This document shows, piece by piece, positions 53,451 to 63,992 of a stretch of 64,000 nucleotides of DNA. The stretch is taken from NCBI RefSeq assembly GCF_905404315.1, contig NC_066312.1, positions 2,839,001 to 2,903,000 on the forward strand. Direction: 5' to 3'. Source of the stretch: Leptidea sinapis. Its lineage: Eukaryota; Arthropoda; Insecta; Lepidoptera; Pieridae. Numbering within the stretch: position 1 is the first letter of the stretch; the number at the start of each line of letters is the position of its first letter. The position numbers and the translations under genes are program-made. The notes beneath the pieces were generated by a model. It did not search any database, had not been told where the DNA came from, and saw only the letters and a list, made by a program, of their open reading frames with translations.

Positions 53451-54311
53451 ATAGTTATCATAATGAAAGTTTTAATTTTATGTAGTTGTAGTATTGTAGA
53501 TATAGTTATAAGAAATGTTTTGTTTGAATAATAAATTTACTTTACATAGTAAAAAAAAAGTTAGTTATCTCCAGGTGACACCTTTTTACTATAAACATAA
53601 AGTGAACAATATAGCATATGAATATTCTTCACGGAACTTATTGTTATAAAATCCATTTTTTATAATACTGCCACGGTCAGACCGTTTGTTCCACATAACG
53701 TCCGAAACGGCTGGATGGATTTTAATGGGATAGGTCGCTGATACATAATGTTTTATATAGTAACTGACAAATGACTTTTGATGAATTATCTTCAGCAGTC
53801 TAAACAAAATAGGAACCAAGTGCAATCCGATGTGGAATAATAAATAGATGATTTTCGATATAAATCTAAAGTAGTAAAAATTATTAATATAAATCTCTCA
53901 AAACTTAATAATTTTATAATGTATTATTAAATCATAAAAGTATTTAACAAAGGAGGAACTTTCCTAAAATAAAGTTGTATCTTCTGGCAGGATACACATT
54001 ATTTTAAATTTTTACTAAATTATTTATTCGTTTTTTTATTTTGCACCTAAGTAATATTTTTTCATCAAGGATTTCTTCATAAACTTTCAAAAATAAGCTC
54101 AAACGGATCTGTCTATCAATCTCTTATAGTTCAACAATTGTCACACTAGAAATGTACATGTTGCTGCAGCAATAATGTTTACTTATAGTTAATTCTAAAT
54201 TACATTATTAATTGAAAAAAAATCACTTCATTACCTTTTGCCAGGTGATTTAACACATCTATTTTCAATCTTTTAATTTCCATATTTAACGTGTTGAGAT
54301 ATCTTCCGTCT
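53451..54311. other. Intergenic, possible Helitron-like scrap
   Basis: 53640-53790 contains ATTTTTTATAATACTGCCAC and GTCCGAAACGGCTGGATGGA, phrases seen at Helitron-like heads. The rest is AT-rich. Confidence 0.3.
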
Positions 54312-54612
54312 CTTTTTTTTTTGAGGACGAGACGAGCACGACGGTCAACTGATGGAAATTTATACGCCCTGCCCATTACAATACAGTGCCACTCAGGAAT
54401 CTTGAGAAACCTAAAATTCTGAGTGGCACTACAGTTTCGCTCGTCACCTTGAGACATAAGATATCAAGTCACATTTGCCCAGTAATTTCACTAGCTACGG
54501 CACCCTTCAGACCGAAACACAATAATTATTGAACATTACTGCTTTACGGCAGAAACAGGCACCGTTGTGGTTCATAATCTAGCCGGCATCCTGTGCAAAG
54601 GAGAGGCCACTG
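54312..54612 (+). repeat. Dispersed repeat R-GATACGCC, copy 4
   Basis: GAGGACGAGACGAGCACGAC at the head, ATACGCCCTGCCCATTACAA in the middle and GGCATCCTGTGCAAAGGAG at the end make this the most complete plus-strand copy. Confidence 0.72.
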
Positions 54613-55179
54613 GTATCTGATGTGAATTTATAATTATTCTCGTGACGTTTTGACAGAGAACGCGCCTGGGTTGATCAAAATACTTTGTTTACACAAACGA
54701 TTGGGATGGAAATGCCTCTCGCTGGCTCAAGTTTCTAGACGAGAGAAGAAGCTACCTCATAGCCAGAACAAGCCAAAAACAATTACTGTTAAAATAAAAC
54801 TTTCTCTCTCTCTAGACACTGGTCTACTGTTTCAGGTTTATGGTGAGTATTTTGATACAGCCTCAGGTTCTAACAGACAACCGAACATACGAATAGCGTA
54901 GTCTCAGTAATAGTGTGCTGTTTTGATGGAGCTAACATATTTTCGAAGTTAAAAAAGCAGTTTGAAAACCTTATCAACGCGGTCCACTTTACTTTGAGTT
55001 CGTATTTCATAATACGTTCGAATAAGTAATATTAAAGCAAGAGTAGTTAATGTAGTCTCATTCAGACACAGATAAGAAGATATTGACAATAAAACACTTA
55101 TGGTTTCTTTGATTAGGAGTTTGGAGATTAAACAATGGGTTTTAATAAGACTATCCGCAAAGAGCGCAGTGGGATCTAG

Positions 55180-55303
55180 AGGTCGTAGTTTACTATAGAT
55201 ACGGAGTGATAAAGGGGCCGTTCACACTGGCATGGCAGAGGAAGTGATAGCCGTATGCACTATCCAGTACAGCACTGATATCCAGTGGAGCTCAACGCAC
55301 ATC
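55180..55303 (+). promoter_or_regulatory. Possible core promoter and 5'UTR of the cysteine-rich gene
   Basis: A TATA-like ACTATAGATA near 55192 lies about 110 bases before the ATG, followed by CCAGT words near 55263 and 55282 that resemble arthropod initiators. The spacing is plausible for a short 5'UTR but unproven. Confidence 0.25.
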
Positions 55304-55352
55304 ATGAACGGAAAACTTGTGTTGATTCTCGCAGTAATCGTCTGTTCTCTAT
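55304..55352 (+). CDS. Cysteine-rich secreted protein, exon 1 (signal peptide)
   Basis: The ATG in ACATCATGAACG opens 16 codons of a hydrophobic leader (LVLILAVIVCSL core) ending at a GTAAGT donor in phase 1. Splitting a signal peptide from the mature domain at this point is common in insect secreted proteins. Confidence 0.68.
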
Positions 55353-58279
55353 GTAAGTGAATACGATGTTATGTTGGCACCATCTCCATTTATTGTTACC
55401 TACATTTATTTATTTAAAAAAGGAACTATTATTATTCGTGTCTTGTTTTCTTTTTGTTTTATACGCGAATTTATTTGCAATGCTTTGATTTTTATTATTA
55501 TTTACTGACAAGGCAGTGTCATTTATGATTTCTTCTTATTTTTATTTTAAAATAAAATTGAACGTCTTTTCTAATATAAAATAACACCAACCAATAAATG
55601 AATATAAAGTACCACAAGGTAAGTACTTAACAAAAAACCAATTTAATTTAGACTGTTTTATATTTTTTCATATGTCTGTCAATTTATTCCGGCTAATTTC
55701 GAAACGGCTCGACCGATTTAAAAGCAAATTTTACTAACATACAGGGTACAGAACTTTATAAAGCGCGCATTTACAAAATCCTCAACCTCAAAGACCAGTC
55801 GGGTTAAATCGTCGCTTGACGTCCCTTTTTTCAAGCATACGTTTTCTATCCCTGTTCCTGTAGCAAATTCACAAATAGAGGTGCCATATCAAAATATATA
55901 ACATTTACAACAATCAATTATTTTAAAGGGTGTCTAATCATCCAAAACAGGACTTTGAAACCGTCATTCAAACGGAAACGTGCACGATAAAGTTTCCTTT
56001 AGTACATTTGGCTGATTTAGCAAAATAATATGTATGATACGCGTAATGTTTCATACAAATGAATACATATACAAAATTAAATTGTTAATTACGAAACCTA
56101 TGGAACTCCAATCATTACAATCTAATTTATAAAATTCTAGTGTCCCGGTGTACTTTGTTACCAAACTCCTCCAAAACGGCTGAACCGATATGTATGAAAT
56201 TTTCTGTGGATATGGGGTAAGTCTGAGGATCGGCCAAATTTTTCATACCCCTAAATTATAAGGGTGATGCACCCTTAAATATATTTTATTTATTTTTATT
56301 TTATTATGATTTAGCATTGAAAAATACATACAACTTAAAATTATCACCCGTCTGCGATCTCTTTTTGTATCGCGATATATTCTTCGCGCGTTACTTTATT
56401 CTGTCCACAATTCCGCTTTAAGGGTTATAAAATGGCAATCGAATACAATAACTCTATTACGGTAAATTTTATGTACAATATATTTGGTAGGGCTGAGAAT
56501 CGGTCGTCATCTATTTTTTATACCCCAAAAATTTTAATTACTGATTTTTTTTATTACTTTATATGGCAATACAACGTTTGCTGGGCCAGCTAGTAACTAT
56601 ATGTAAGGATTTCGAAATGTATATTTCCATGTCAAGTTTTCAATGTCATGTCAATTGGCACTACAGTTTCGCTCGTCAATACAAAATACAAGTAGATTAC
56701 TATAATAACTAAAAAATTTCAGACCTAAAAAAACCTGGAAGAATGTGGTTTTCACGGCTTTTATATTCGATCGTTTTTTTGAAATTATTTTAATCCAGAC
56801 CCAGATTTCATGTCATCTGTCAATCGAACCTTAATGTGTATTATAATATGTGTATCTTAATTTTAGAATCCATAAACGTTTATCGGTCACTTTCATACAA
56901 ATACCAATTTCGAAGTCAAAAAAAGTGTGTGCTGGCTATCTTTACGCGCGATGAAGTTAAACTAAATAACAGATATTTAAATATATGATATATTATATAA
57001 TATAAATTATATATATCGCAAACTTTGACGATATAACCTCATCATATGAGCAGCGTTGGCATTTCACATAACCCGAATAAAACTTTGACAAGTGTGATTT
57101 TATATATTTTACTAGGTCACCCAGCAAACGTTGTATTGCTGATATTAAAATCGCGATACAAAAGTAACTGTTGGTCGTAGATGGGTGAAAATTTGAAGTT
57201 GTATGTATTTTTAATGCTGACTCATAATCAAACAAATTTGAAAAATAATGTCAAAAAAATTAAAAAAAAAATCGTGTGAACCATCCTTAACATTTAGGGG
57301 GATGAAAAATAGATGTCCGATTCTCAGACCTACCCAATATGCACTCAAAATTTCGGGAGTTCATTTTCACACTTTCAAAATGTTTGCACGTAAAATAAAA
57401 TATTTCTTTTTTATGAGGACGTTCAGCTGATGTAATTGATACGCCTTGCCCATTTCAATGCAGTGCCGCTCAGGATTCTTGAAAACACCATAAATTCTGA
57501 GCGGCACTACAATTGCGCTCGTCACCTTGAGACATAAGATGTTAAGTCTCATTCTAGCTAAAATGGAGCCTCCCACTGGTAAATTAAGAATAAGAAAATG
57601 AAGGTTAGATGTCAAGATGACGTTGTTAATATCGGGATAAACCTAATGGGGGTTTTTCTTGTAATCAAGTGTATTGAACAATGTTTTAAATTCTTCTTTT
57701 ATTATATATTTTTTTGGTTTGAGCTGATAGTCTTGTTACGAGTATTAATGCTTGAAATAAATAAAACTAACTAACTGAAGAATATCGCAAAAAAACAGTA
57801 TTTTTTAACTATTATTAAAATGATTTATTTAATACAAAAGTAGTTATTAAAAACAAATACACATGGACATTTTCAAAAAATATTACTGAGAAATTGTAAA
57901 CATTAATCTTAAAACCTTTGAAACTTTTACCGTTAAAAAATTTTTCCTTTCATTTTTCCGACGGAAGTTACCGTCATGTCGCGCCTAATGAATTTTACTT
58001 CAAATTTTCATCCTGCTAGGTGGAATTTAAAATATGAATCACAAAAACGGTCAATAAATGAGTTATAGAAAGGTTATTTCATTCCAGTTGAAAACGAATG
58101 AAAATTTCATAGTCGATCAAATTAAAATTTAAAAACTATTCCAGGGTTCACGGAATGCTGTGAGCCCGACCAGGCTCAATATGGATGCAAGTTCAGTGGA
58201 ACCACATGCACATGTGGAAACGGATGCAAAACAGAGTACATCTATAGAACAAGACGGGCGTGCCTTAACGCTTTGAGAG
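55304..58279 (+). CDS. Small secreted cysteine-rich protein, 5' part of gene
   Basis: Two exons join in frame: 55304-55352 (ATG to CTAT|GTAAGT, phase 1) and 58145-58279 (TTCCAG|GGTTCACG to AGAG|GTATTT, phase 1). The 61 visible residues begin with a hydrophobic signal peptide (MNGKLVLILAVIVCSLWFT) and then ECCEPDQAQYGCKF, GTTCTCGNGCKTE and TRRACLNALR. There are seven cysteines after residue 20, with the spacing CC-x8-C-x6-C-x-C-x3-C-x11-C. The second exon ends at a donor, so at least one more exon is expected; none was found before 64000 and the gene probably runs off the window. I do not recognise the family. A disulfide-stabilised extracellular protein is inferred from the signal peptide and cysteine density. 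Confidence 0.7.
55360..56090. other. Intron 1 of the cysteine-rich gene, left part
   Basis: AT-rich. GAAACGGCTCGACCGATTTA at 55702 is another Helitron-like head fragment. Confidence 0.35.
56100..56597 (+). mobile_element. Helitron-like repeat
   Basis: Contains AAAACGGCTGAACCGATATG and ends GTTTGCTGGGCCAGCTAGT. The interior differs from 33458-33880. Confidence 0.5.
57108..57395 (-). mobile_element. Helitron-like repeat fragment, minus strand
   Basis: ACTAGGTCACCCAGCAAACG at the left is the inverted terminus. The internal ATGAAAAATAGATGTCCGAT matches the 56497-56520 and 63630-63660 segments. Confidence 0.5.
57412..57592 (+). repeat. Dispersed repeat R-GATACGCC, copy 5, internally deleted
   Basis: ATGAGGACGTTCAGCTGATG to ATGTTAAGTCTCATT, then directly GGAGCCTCCCACTGGTA, the family 3' end. 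About 110 bases are missing. Confidence 0.7.
58145..58279 (+). CDS. Cysteine-rich secreted protein, exon 2
   Basis: CTATTCCAG|GGTTCACGG gives the acceptor and AGAG|GTATTT the donor. The frame is open for 45 codons with seven cysteines and a basic TEYIYRTRRA segment. The flanking intron is full of repeats, whereas this stretch has coding character and no repeat similarity. Confidence 0.72.
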
Positions 58280-58384
58280 GTATTTATAACATTACTTTCC
58301 TATAATAATTAACAATTAATATGTTATGTTTTTAAAGTAATAAGATAACCCTCACTTCTAGGATTAATACACAAATAAAATTAG

Positions 58385-58562
58385 AAAAACAAAATTTTAC
58401 GAACGATGCGGGCCTCGAACCCACGACCTCCAAGCCACAACCTGAGAGTTGAACAAAGCAAACAGAATTTTGTAACGAGGCGGTACTCGAACGGTTGGCT
58501 CAGTTGGTTAGAGCACCGGCACGGAACGCCGGAGGTCGTGGGTTCGAGTCCCGCATCGATCA
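58385..58562. repeat. tRNA-like sequence with inverted half-copy
   Basis: 58491-58563 folds as a tRNA: D arm GCTC/GAGC, anticodon stem CCGGC/GCCGG, T arm GTGGG-TTCGAGT-CCCGC, and an acceptor with one mismatch. The anticodon loop is ACGGAAC, with C where U33 is required, so it is unlikely to be a working tRNA. The last third (GGAGGTCGTGGGTTCGAG...) recurs inverted at 58400-58432. A tRNA-derived repeat is the better reading. Confidence 0.5.
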
Positions 58563-59249
58563 TACAATATTGTTTTTAAATTTTATTTGTGAATTAACAA
58601 TTATTCATCTCTATAAAAATCATCAGATACGTATAGGTTCATATATTATTTATTATCTTTACTTACACTGAACTGAAACACACACACACATAAACTGAAA
58701 ATGACACTCTCTTGGAAGTATTTATAATCATACGCAAACGTATACACACACAAACATATTTTATATTTAGTCTCAATAATATAGACAATAAAATGCAATT
58801 ATATAATTAGTTAAGAGTGGGGTTGCCATGAGACTCATAGCACCTAGTTTGAGCTCCTGTCCTCTAACTGTAGTTTAACATTTTTAGAATAAGTATTGCT
58901 GTAGGTACTATTGTAACTATACTACATATTGGGAGAAACATATGAAATGATTTGAAATATATACGTATTTGATCTCTATTAAAAAAATAACTTGGGTAGT
59001 TTATTGCGCCTGCCTCCTCTATCAGAAAGCTAATAATTTGATTTCCGAATCGAAATTATTAATCAAATTCAAAAGTAATTCCTTGGATTACTATTTAGAG
59101 ATAAAATTTCTATATAGAAAAAATGAGTTTAAATAAAAATATCAAGGTTACTACTTATAGTACCTACTATAAGAGGTGTATTAAATTAAATTTTCAGTTA
59201 TTTGATACTTTTTAGTTTTTGTCGGGTTTGTTTTTATAGTTTGACAATT

Positions 59250-60320
59250 CTTAGGCCGCGTTTCCACCTGCAAGACAACTTCCGCGAGAAATGTCTGACT
59301 GTCTGTTTGACAGCAGCTTGCAAATGTAAACCCCGTTGCAAGTGATGTCGCGACAGTTTGCCAAGCGCTTCCTGCGAGTAGATGTGATGTCTAAACATGT
59401 CTGCATCGACTCGCGACAGATCTCGATGCTTGTCGGTCTAGTTTCGTATATCTCACAGCAAGTATAATAATAATAGTCTTTATTAAAAGGTATATTACCC
59501 AATACAATGTATGTTACTTAAAAATTAAATAAAAACAAAAATTAATAATTGAAAATTGCCGATGGTAATAAGCTTATCATAATTAACATTTTGTCGTCAC
59601 TCTTAATGCAAATTGGTCGTACCTGTTTGGTACCTGTCGTATCAGGGCTATTTTTTGTTCGCCGCCCGGTGCACTGAGTGCCCGTGCCTGAAAATGGAAC
59701 AGTTCAAATCCTCCGCCAATGTACCGAGAATCTCGTTACTATAGCCCACACGGCTTGTGTTTTTATTTTAATTGAAAATAATGAGACAACGACAAAGTCG
59801 TGAATGGTCTCGTGAAGAAACTATAAAGTTAATACGATTTTATGAGTGCAATCCTTGTTTGTGGGACAACCGGCATGCGGACTATGAAAACCGAATTAAA
59901 AAAAGCACTGTACTTAATTCCATCGTAAAAGAATTCTCTACAACTGAGAATGAAATTCGAAAAATCGTAGCGTCAAAACGAGTCTTTCCTTCGGTGATAT
60001 CGAATCTCTGAAATTTGTGTCTTGTGACTCGTTTTTTTTATAAATTCTCCTATTTTACTAATAATACTTCTAAATCAACTGCGGTCGTACGAATAAAATT
60101 GAAATATAGTTGACCATCTACCAGTTGTATTTTATGTAAGTACTTAATAAATTATGGCACGTCCTTATTCAGCAACAAAATAATTGTGAATGACGTGCGC
60201 GTCTTGGCGGCATGATTTCACACTAAAGAATAGAATAAATCGCAACATTCGTAAGCTCTCGTGTGTAAACACCTCCGCGATAAGTTGCGATAGTATGATC
60301 CGCGAGCTTCTCCCAAGACA
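59250..60320. mobile_element. Possible decayed transposon carrying the MADF ORF
   Basis: The left edge reads TTAGGCCGCGTTTCCACCTG and is followed by short degenerate words (TTGCAAG, TCGCGACAG, ACATGTCTG) in both orientations. Around 60262-60310 similar words recur inverted (GTGTAAACACCTCCGCGATA). Such subterminal arrays and a MADF ORF fit a PIF/Harbinger relative, but no clean terminal inverted repeat or target duplication was found. Confidence 0.3.
59781..60011 (+). CDS. MADF-domain protein fragment
   Basis: The 76-residue ORF has the first two thirds of a MADF (Adf-1-like, Myb/SANT family) DNA-binding domain: EWSREETIKLIRFYECNPCLWDN, then HADYENRIKKSTVLNSIVKE and a third helix with ENEIRKI. 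The W, the PCLWD turn and the paired hydrophobics are family hallmarks. The frame goes off in the third helix (VASKRVFPSVISNL) and stops, which suggests a frameshift relative to a full domain of about 85-90 residues. It sits inside a region whose left flank (59253) starts GGCCGCGTTTCCACC, a style typical of PIF/Harbinger-like ends, so it may be the accessory gene of a decayed transposon and not a host gene. Confidence 0.55.
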   Translation: MRQRQSREWSREETIKLIRFYECNPCLWDNRHADYENRIKKSTVLNSIVKEFSTTENEIRKIVASKRVFPSVISNL

Positions 60321-60334
60321 TTTATACCAGAAAT

Positions 60335-60440
60335 AAATTGCTCCTGTGATTCCTCTAGTATTGCAGGAGAACGTGAGCGAAGGTTATTGCTAAACATCAG
60401 GTTACTCGTAAGCTCGTTTGTCCTCAAGTAATTAATATTT
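60335..60440 (+). mobile_element. Jockey-type LINE 3' terminus remnant
   Basis: GCTCCTGTGATTCCTCTAGT, AACATCAGGTTACTCGTAAG and CTCGTTTGTCCTCAAG match the degraded family terminus. Confidence 0.5.
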
Positions 60441-60729
60441 CCGTAATCTCGTAAGCCCGACTAGAGCGGGTTATTATTATGACCAACGGTAAGTACTCTG
60501 TAAATGCCCAAACTTTTATAGCAACGTTCATTATTAGTACATTTGGATATACTATAGGTTTAAATGGATATCAAAATTACCTTGACAAGTCTACTTTTTG
60601 CATGAAAATATTAGTTTGGAATTTAATGAAAAAAAAACGAAATATGTATTACAATATAAACTGCGAGGCTATTTTTAATAACAATATTTGATGTACAATT
60701 AGATAGAAACTTGAAACACTTGAAACTAA

Positions 60730-61003
60730 CAGCCGTTCCCAATATACTATAGATAGAGATAAATTACTGCCTTCTACTGTCAGTAATTAACTGTCAATAA
60801 TCTGAAGCTGTCTCAATATCGACGCGTGAATTGAAATTTCCATACAAACTTCTATCGCTGGTAAGCTATACGTCGTCCCATTGACAGACAGCGTGTACGG
60901 ATAAGGTAAGTTACCGTCGATAAGATTATTGGGATAGAAAAGTCAACGATAGTTACGATTTTTATCTCAAGTAACAGATATACTGAATATTGGGAACAGC
61001 CGT
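60730..61003. mobile_element. MITE, copy 1 of an adjacent pair
   Basis: Left AGCCGTTCCCAATATACTAT and right GAATATTGGGAACAGCCGTA are imperfect inverted ends. The interior (AGAGATAAATTACTGCCTTC, AAGCTATACGTCGTCCCATT) is shared with the element at 61184-61443. Confidence 0.72.
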
Positions 61004-61183
61004 AAGACCATTCCTTCGAAGGTCCTTTGTAAGGGTTTATTCTTAATGTTTGCTTTAGCACCCTGATTCGGAATTCACTCAGAATGAAGTAAATTATGTA
61101 GGAGTGGTCATAGATATTTAAGTAAGTATAATTATCATGCATAATTAAAGTAAAGAGAATGATAAAAAGATAAGGATTATGAT

Positions 61184-61443
61184 TGCCCGTTCCCAATATA
61201 CTATCTACAGATAGAGATAAATTACTACCTTCTACTGGCAGTAACTGTCAATAATCTGAAGCTGTCCCAATATACCCGATAAGTCATTCTTATCGCCGTA
61301 TATTGGGACGCGTGAATTGCAATTTCGATACAAACTTCTATAGCTGGTAAGCTATACGTCCTCCCATTAAGTTTATCAGGACAGAAAAGTTAACGATAGT
61401 TTATCTCAAATAGGAGATAGACTGAATATTGGGAACGGCCGTA
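61184..61443. mobile_element. MITE, copy 2 of an adjacent pair
   Basis: Left GCCCGTTCCCAATATACTAT and right GAATATTGGGAACGGCCGTA. It is the same family as 60730-61003 in the same orientation, with an extra internal CCCAATATACCCGATAAG to GCCGTATATTGGGAC palindrome. Confidence 0.72.
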
Positions 61444-61589
61444 AGACGAAATGTCAAACATTGCTGGTGACACTTTTACTCAAGCCCTCTATTCAATAAC
61501 TTCAAAATACTGTACTTAGTTTACTACTTATTTTGCTCACGGCCCACTTTTAGAATATGTTTTTTTAGAGTATTTTCGTGTTTTTTTTA

Positions 61590-61735
61590 GACTATATTTT
61601 TTAATCTACCCACGCCCCATCTGCGCCATTTCAATGCCCCCTAATTTTCTCTGGGTCTTTTACTGCCCCCCCCCCCCCCCCCCCCCAAAAGTCTCAAACG
61701 CCCACGTTGAGAACCTATGCTCTAAAAGAACCGTC
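61590..61735. repeat. Possible hAT-like terminal remnant with C21 run
   Basis: CACGTTGAGAACCTATGCTC resembles the inverted CAGTGGTTCTCAACCT-type end of hAT MITEs. A homopolymer of 21 C lies at 61666-61686. Confidence 0.35.
61666..61686 (+). repeat. Poly(C) run, 21 bases
   Basis: Uninterrupted C run between TACTG and AAAAGTC. Length is prone to sequencing error. Confidence 0.9.
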
Positions 61736-62019
61736 GGCGTTAATTGCAATTTATCATTTCAAATCTCTCGGCCTTAATGACTATGATTATTTGGTTATTT
61801 TAAAGGGACGGCCGGGCTTACGAGCACAGTAGTAGGTAATACTTGATTAGAACCAATATTAGTAAATGAAAGATAAGGCGAAAGCGTGTTGTGTTCGCGT
61901 TCGTTCGGCGATGTACAAAGTTCGTACGTAGACAAAGCCTGCAATTATATTCTTATTCAAAAAACGATGTATACTCAAGACCATATGTCAGTAACTAGTT
62001 ACATTCAAGTGTTAAAGGC

Positions 62020-62245
62020 AAAGATATTTATTTTCTCAAAATTGATTCCTTTAGAATTATTTTTGATGTCATTTCCAATATACTAGATACTACTACTGCT
62101 TCGGAAAACGCCCCAGCATTTTTTTTTGCACTCTTTTTAATCAAATATACAATATTGTATTGTCATTGCTATTGCTATAAATTAATCATAATGTAGTCCC
62201 AAGCTGTCGGATCACTTAGATATTCAGCTGTAGGAGCCATTTAAA
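62020..62245 (-). mobile_element. LINE 3'UTR fragment, minus orientation
   Basis: A further copy of the 3'UTR found at 1330-1640 and 8125-9450, with TTATTTTCTCAAAATTGAT at its start and GATCACTTAGATATTCAGC at its end. Confidence 0.6.
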
Positions 62246-62249
62246 AAAA

Positions 62250-63090
62250 AAACATTTAAAATTATTTATAGATAATGCCTGAACAACTAATGAGTTTATT
62301 AAAAAAGTGTATACAGTGTGTTGTAACTAAAACGGTCGTGTTCTTGGCACATTGTATCAGTCTATGCACCTTAAAATTCTATCAGAGACAACCTATTTAT
62401 TAAAACGTGTCCCAGTTTGAAAATAAACCTAGTGATGACTTGTCATGGTCAATATTAGCTGCGCGTATTGAGTGCAGCATTGCATCGAATAAATAGGTGC
62501 ATCCGTGCCAGTTGGTAATAGTGTCTCGCAGTAATTTAACGTGAACTTATACTTTACAATGCTTTACACTTTCAAATACCATCATCAAATACCGAAGACG
62601 CCCCTGTGAATCCTCGCATGTTGATTGTTTCTAGGCTATACCAAAAACTGTGTGTGGATGATGCAGCCACTGTACTTAATAACTTTTGTTTTGTTTTCAT
62701 TCACATTTACTTTTTTGACTTACTCGTGTAAGGCATTGACTATTTGACCTTTGAGTATGTTTGTTGCATCATTTTTTCATATTATATTGTAATTGAAATG
62801 ACTTGTAAAACGATGAAAATTTAAACCTTGATTTAAAAGAGTGGCAATGTGTTTCTTGCTACTTCTTCTCATTAGCTCAACCCTTTACGAAGTAGCAGTA
62901 TATTCAACAATTTTTTTGACATTCGTAAGCGTCATTTCCGTGACCTACATGAATAAAGTGATTTTGGTCCTATTGGGCTATAAGCGAATTTTATGATATA
63001 CTAGCTGATACTCGCGACTTCGTCGTCCTACACACGTGACTCAGCAGGTATTGCTTATAAAAACTTTAACAACTTATATCTGAAGCTCGC
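62250..63090. other. No gene recognised; scattered repeat scraps
   Basis: 62920-62970 has the LINE 3' end words also seen at 11540. GATACTCGCGACTTCGTCGT at 63006 is a Helitron-type terminus. No further exon of the cysteine-rich gene was found here. Confidence 0.35.
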
Positions 63091-63094
63091 GAGC

Positions 63095-63216
63095 ACAATT
63101 GTAGTGCCGCTCACTATTTTTGGGTTTTTCAAGAATCCTGAGCGGAACTGCGTTGTAATGGGTAGGGCGTATCAATTACCATCAGCTGAACGTCCTGCTC
63201 GTGTCGCCCCTTATTT
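63095..63216 (-). repeat. Dispersed repeat R-GATACGCC, copy 6, truncated
   Basis: CAAGAATCCTGAGCGGAACT and GGGCGTATCAATTACCATCA to CGTCCTGCTCGTGTCGCCCC is the inverted head of the family. Confidence 0.7.
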
Positions 63217-63557
63217 TCTTACTGCTAACATTAAAAAAGCCAGTCCTAGTAACCATAATATCACCCAAAGGAGTGTTATTATGAAAACGGATGATATATA
63301 CTTACTGAATTTCAATACAACACTTGTTTGGATGATGTTATGGTTATTAGAACACTGGGTGTTTTAATGTTGGCAATAAGCTAACTGTTTTAGAATCTTT
63401 GATACAGGATTTAAAGCGTGGGTGTGGTTTAACATGTATACGTACCTGTACTATCTAACTGTACCTTATTTTACAAGCCTCACCTAGTAGTAAGTGTAAA
63501 ATAAAAAAAAAGTAAAATCCGCCATTTGGAATGCTAAAAAAGATATAATTATTTGTA

Positions 63558-63950
63558 ACTAGCTGACTTAGCAAACGTTGTATTGCCATATAAAGTAATA
63601 AGAAAAAAATCAATATTTAAATTTTTGGAGCATAAAAAATAGATGACGACCGATTCTAAGACCTACCAAATATTAAGTCGTACATAAAATCTTCCAACTA
63701 TAGGTAGCTAAAATTAAGTTTTTTATTACCTCCGGAGAAAGCTAGAAAGATGTTAATTAGTTATTCATTTCAGGCGGGGGACACATCAAAGGAAAAATAA
63801 AATTGTTGTTTTTATTTAATTCCGAGCATTTTTATATTTATTCACCTTTTAAACCTTCTCTGGACTTAAATAATTCAAGACCAAAATTAGGCAAATCGCT
63901 CCAGCCATTCTCGAGTTTTAGCGAAACTAACGAACAGCAATTCATTATAT
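63558..63950 (-). mobile_element. Helitron-like repeat, minus strand
   Basis: Starts AACTAGCTGACTTAGCAAAC and ends CTCGAGTTTTAGCGAAACTA and GAACAGCAATTCATTATATA, the inverted head of the family at 33458. Confidence 0.58.
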
Positions 63951-63992
63951 ATATATATATATATATAAAATCAATTGCTATATATATATACA
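63943..63992. repeat. (AT)n microsatellites near the right edge
   Basis: Two AT runs (63945-63967 and 63979-63990), the first directly at the head of the Helitron-like repeat. Confidence 0.9.

Noticed and set aside
54650..54901. 83-codon plus-strand frame upstream of the cysteine-rich gene
   Set aside because: No domain, no splice logic tying it to the gene, and composition like the surrounding intergenic DNA.
58381..58563. 60-codon minus-strand frame over the tRNA-like region
   Set aside because: The translated peptide is the reverse complement of tRNA-like arms, a familiar false gene call.
58491..58563. Functional tRNA gene
   Set aside because: C at position 33, an acceptor mismatch, and an anticodon that does not fit the arm structure.
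61666..61686. Poly(C) run as a functional motif
   Set aside because: A homopolymer inside transposon debris; its length may not even be accurate.
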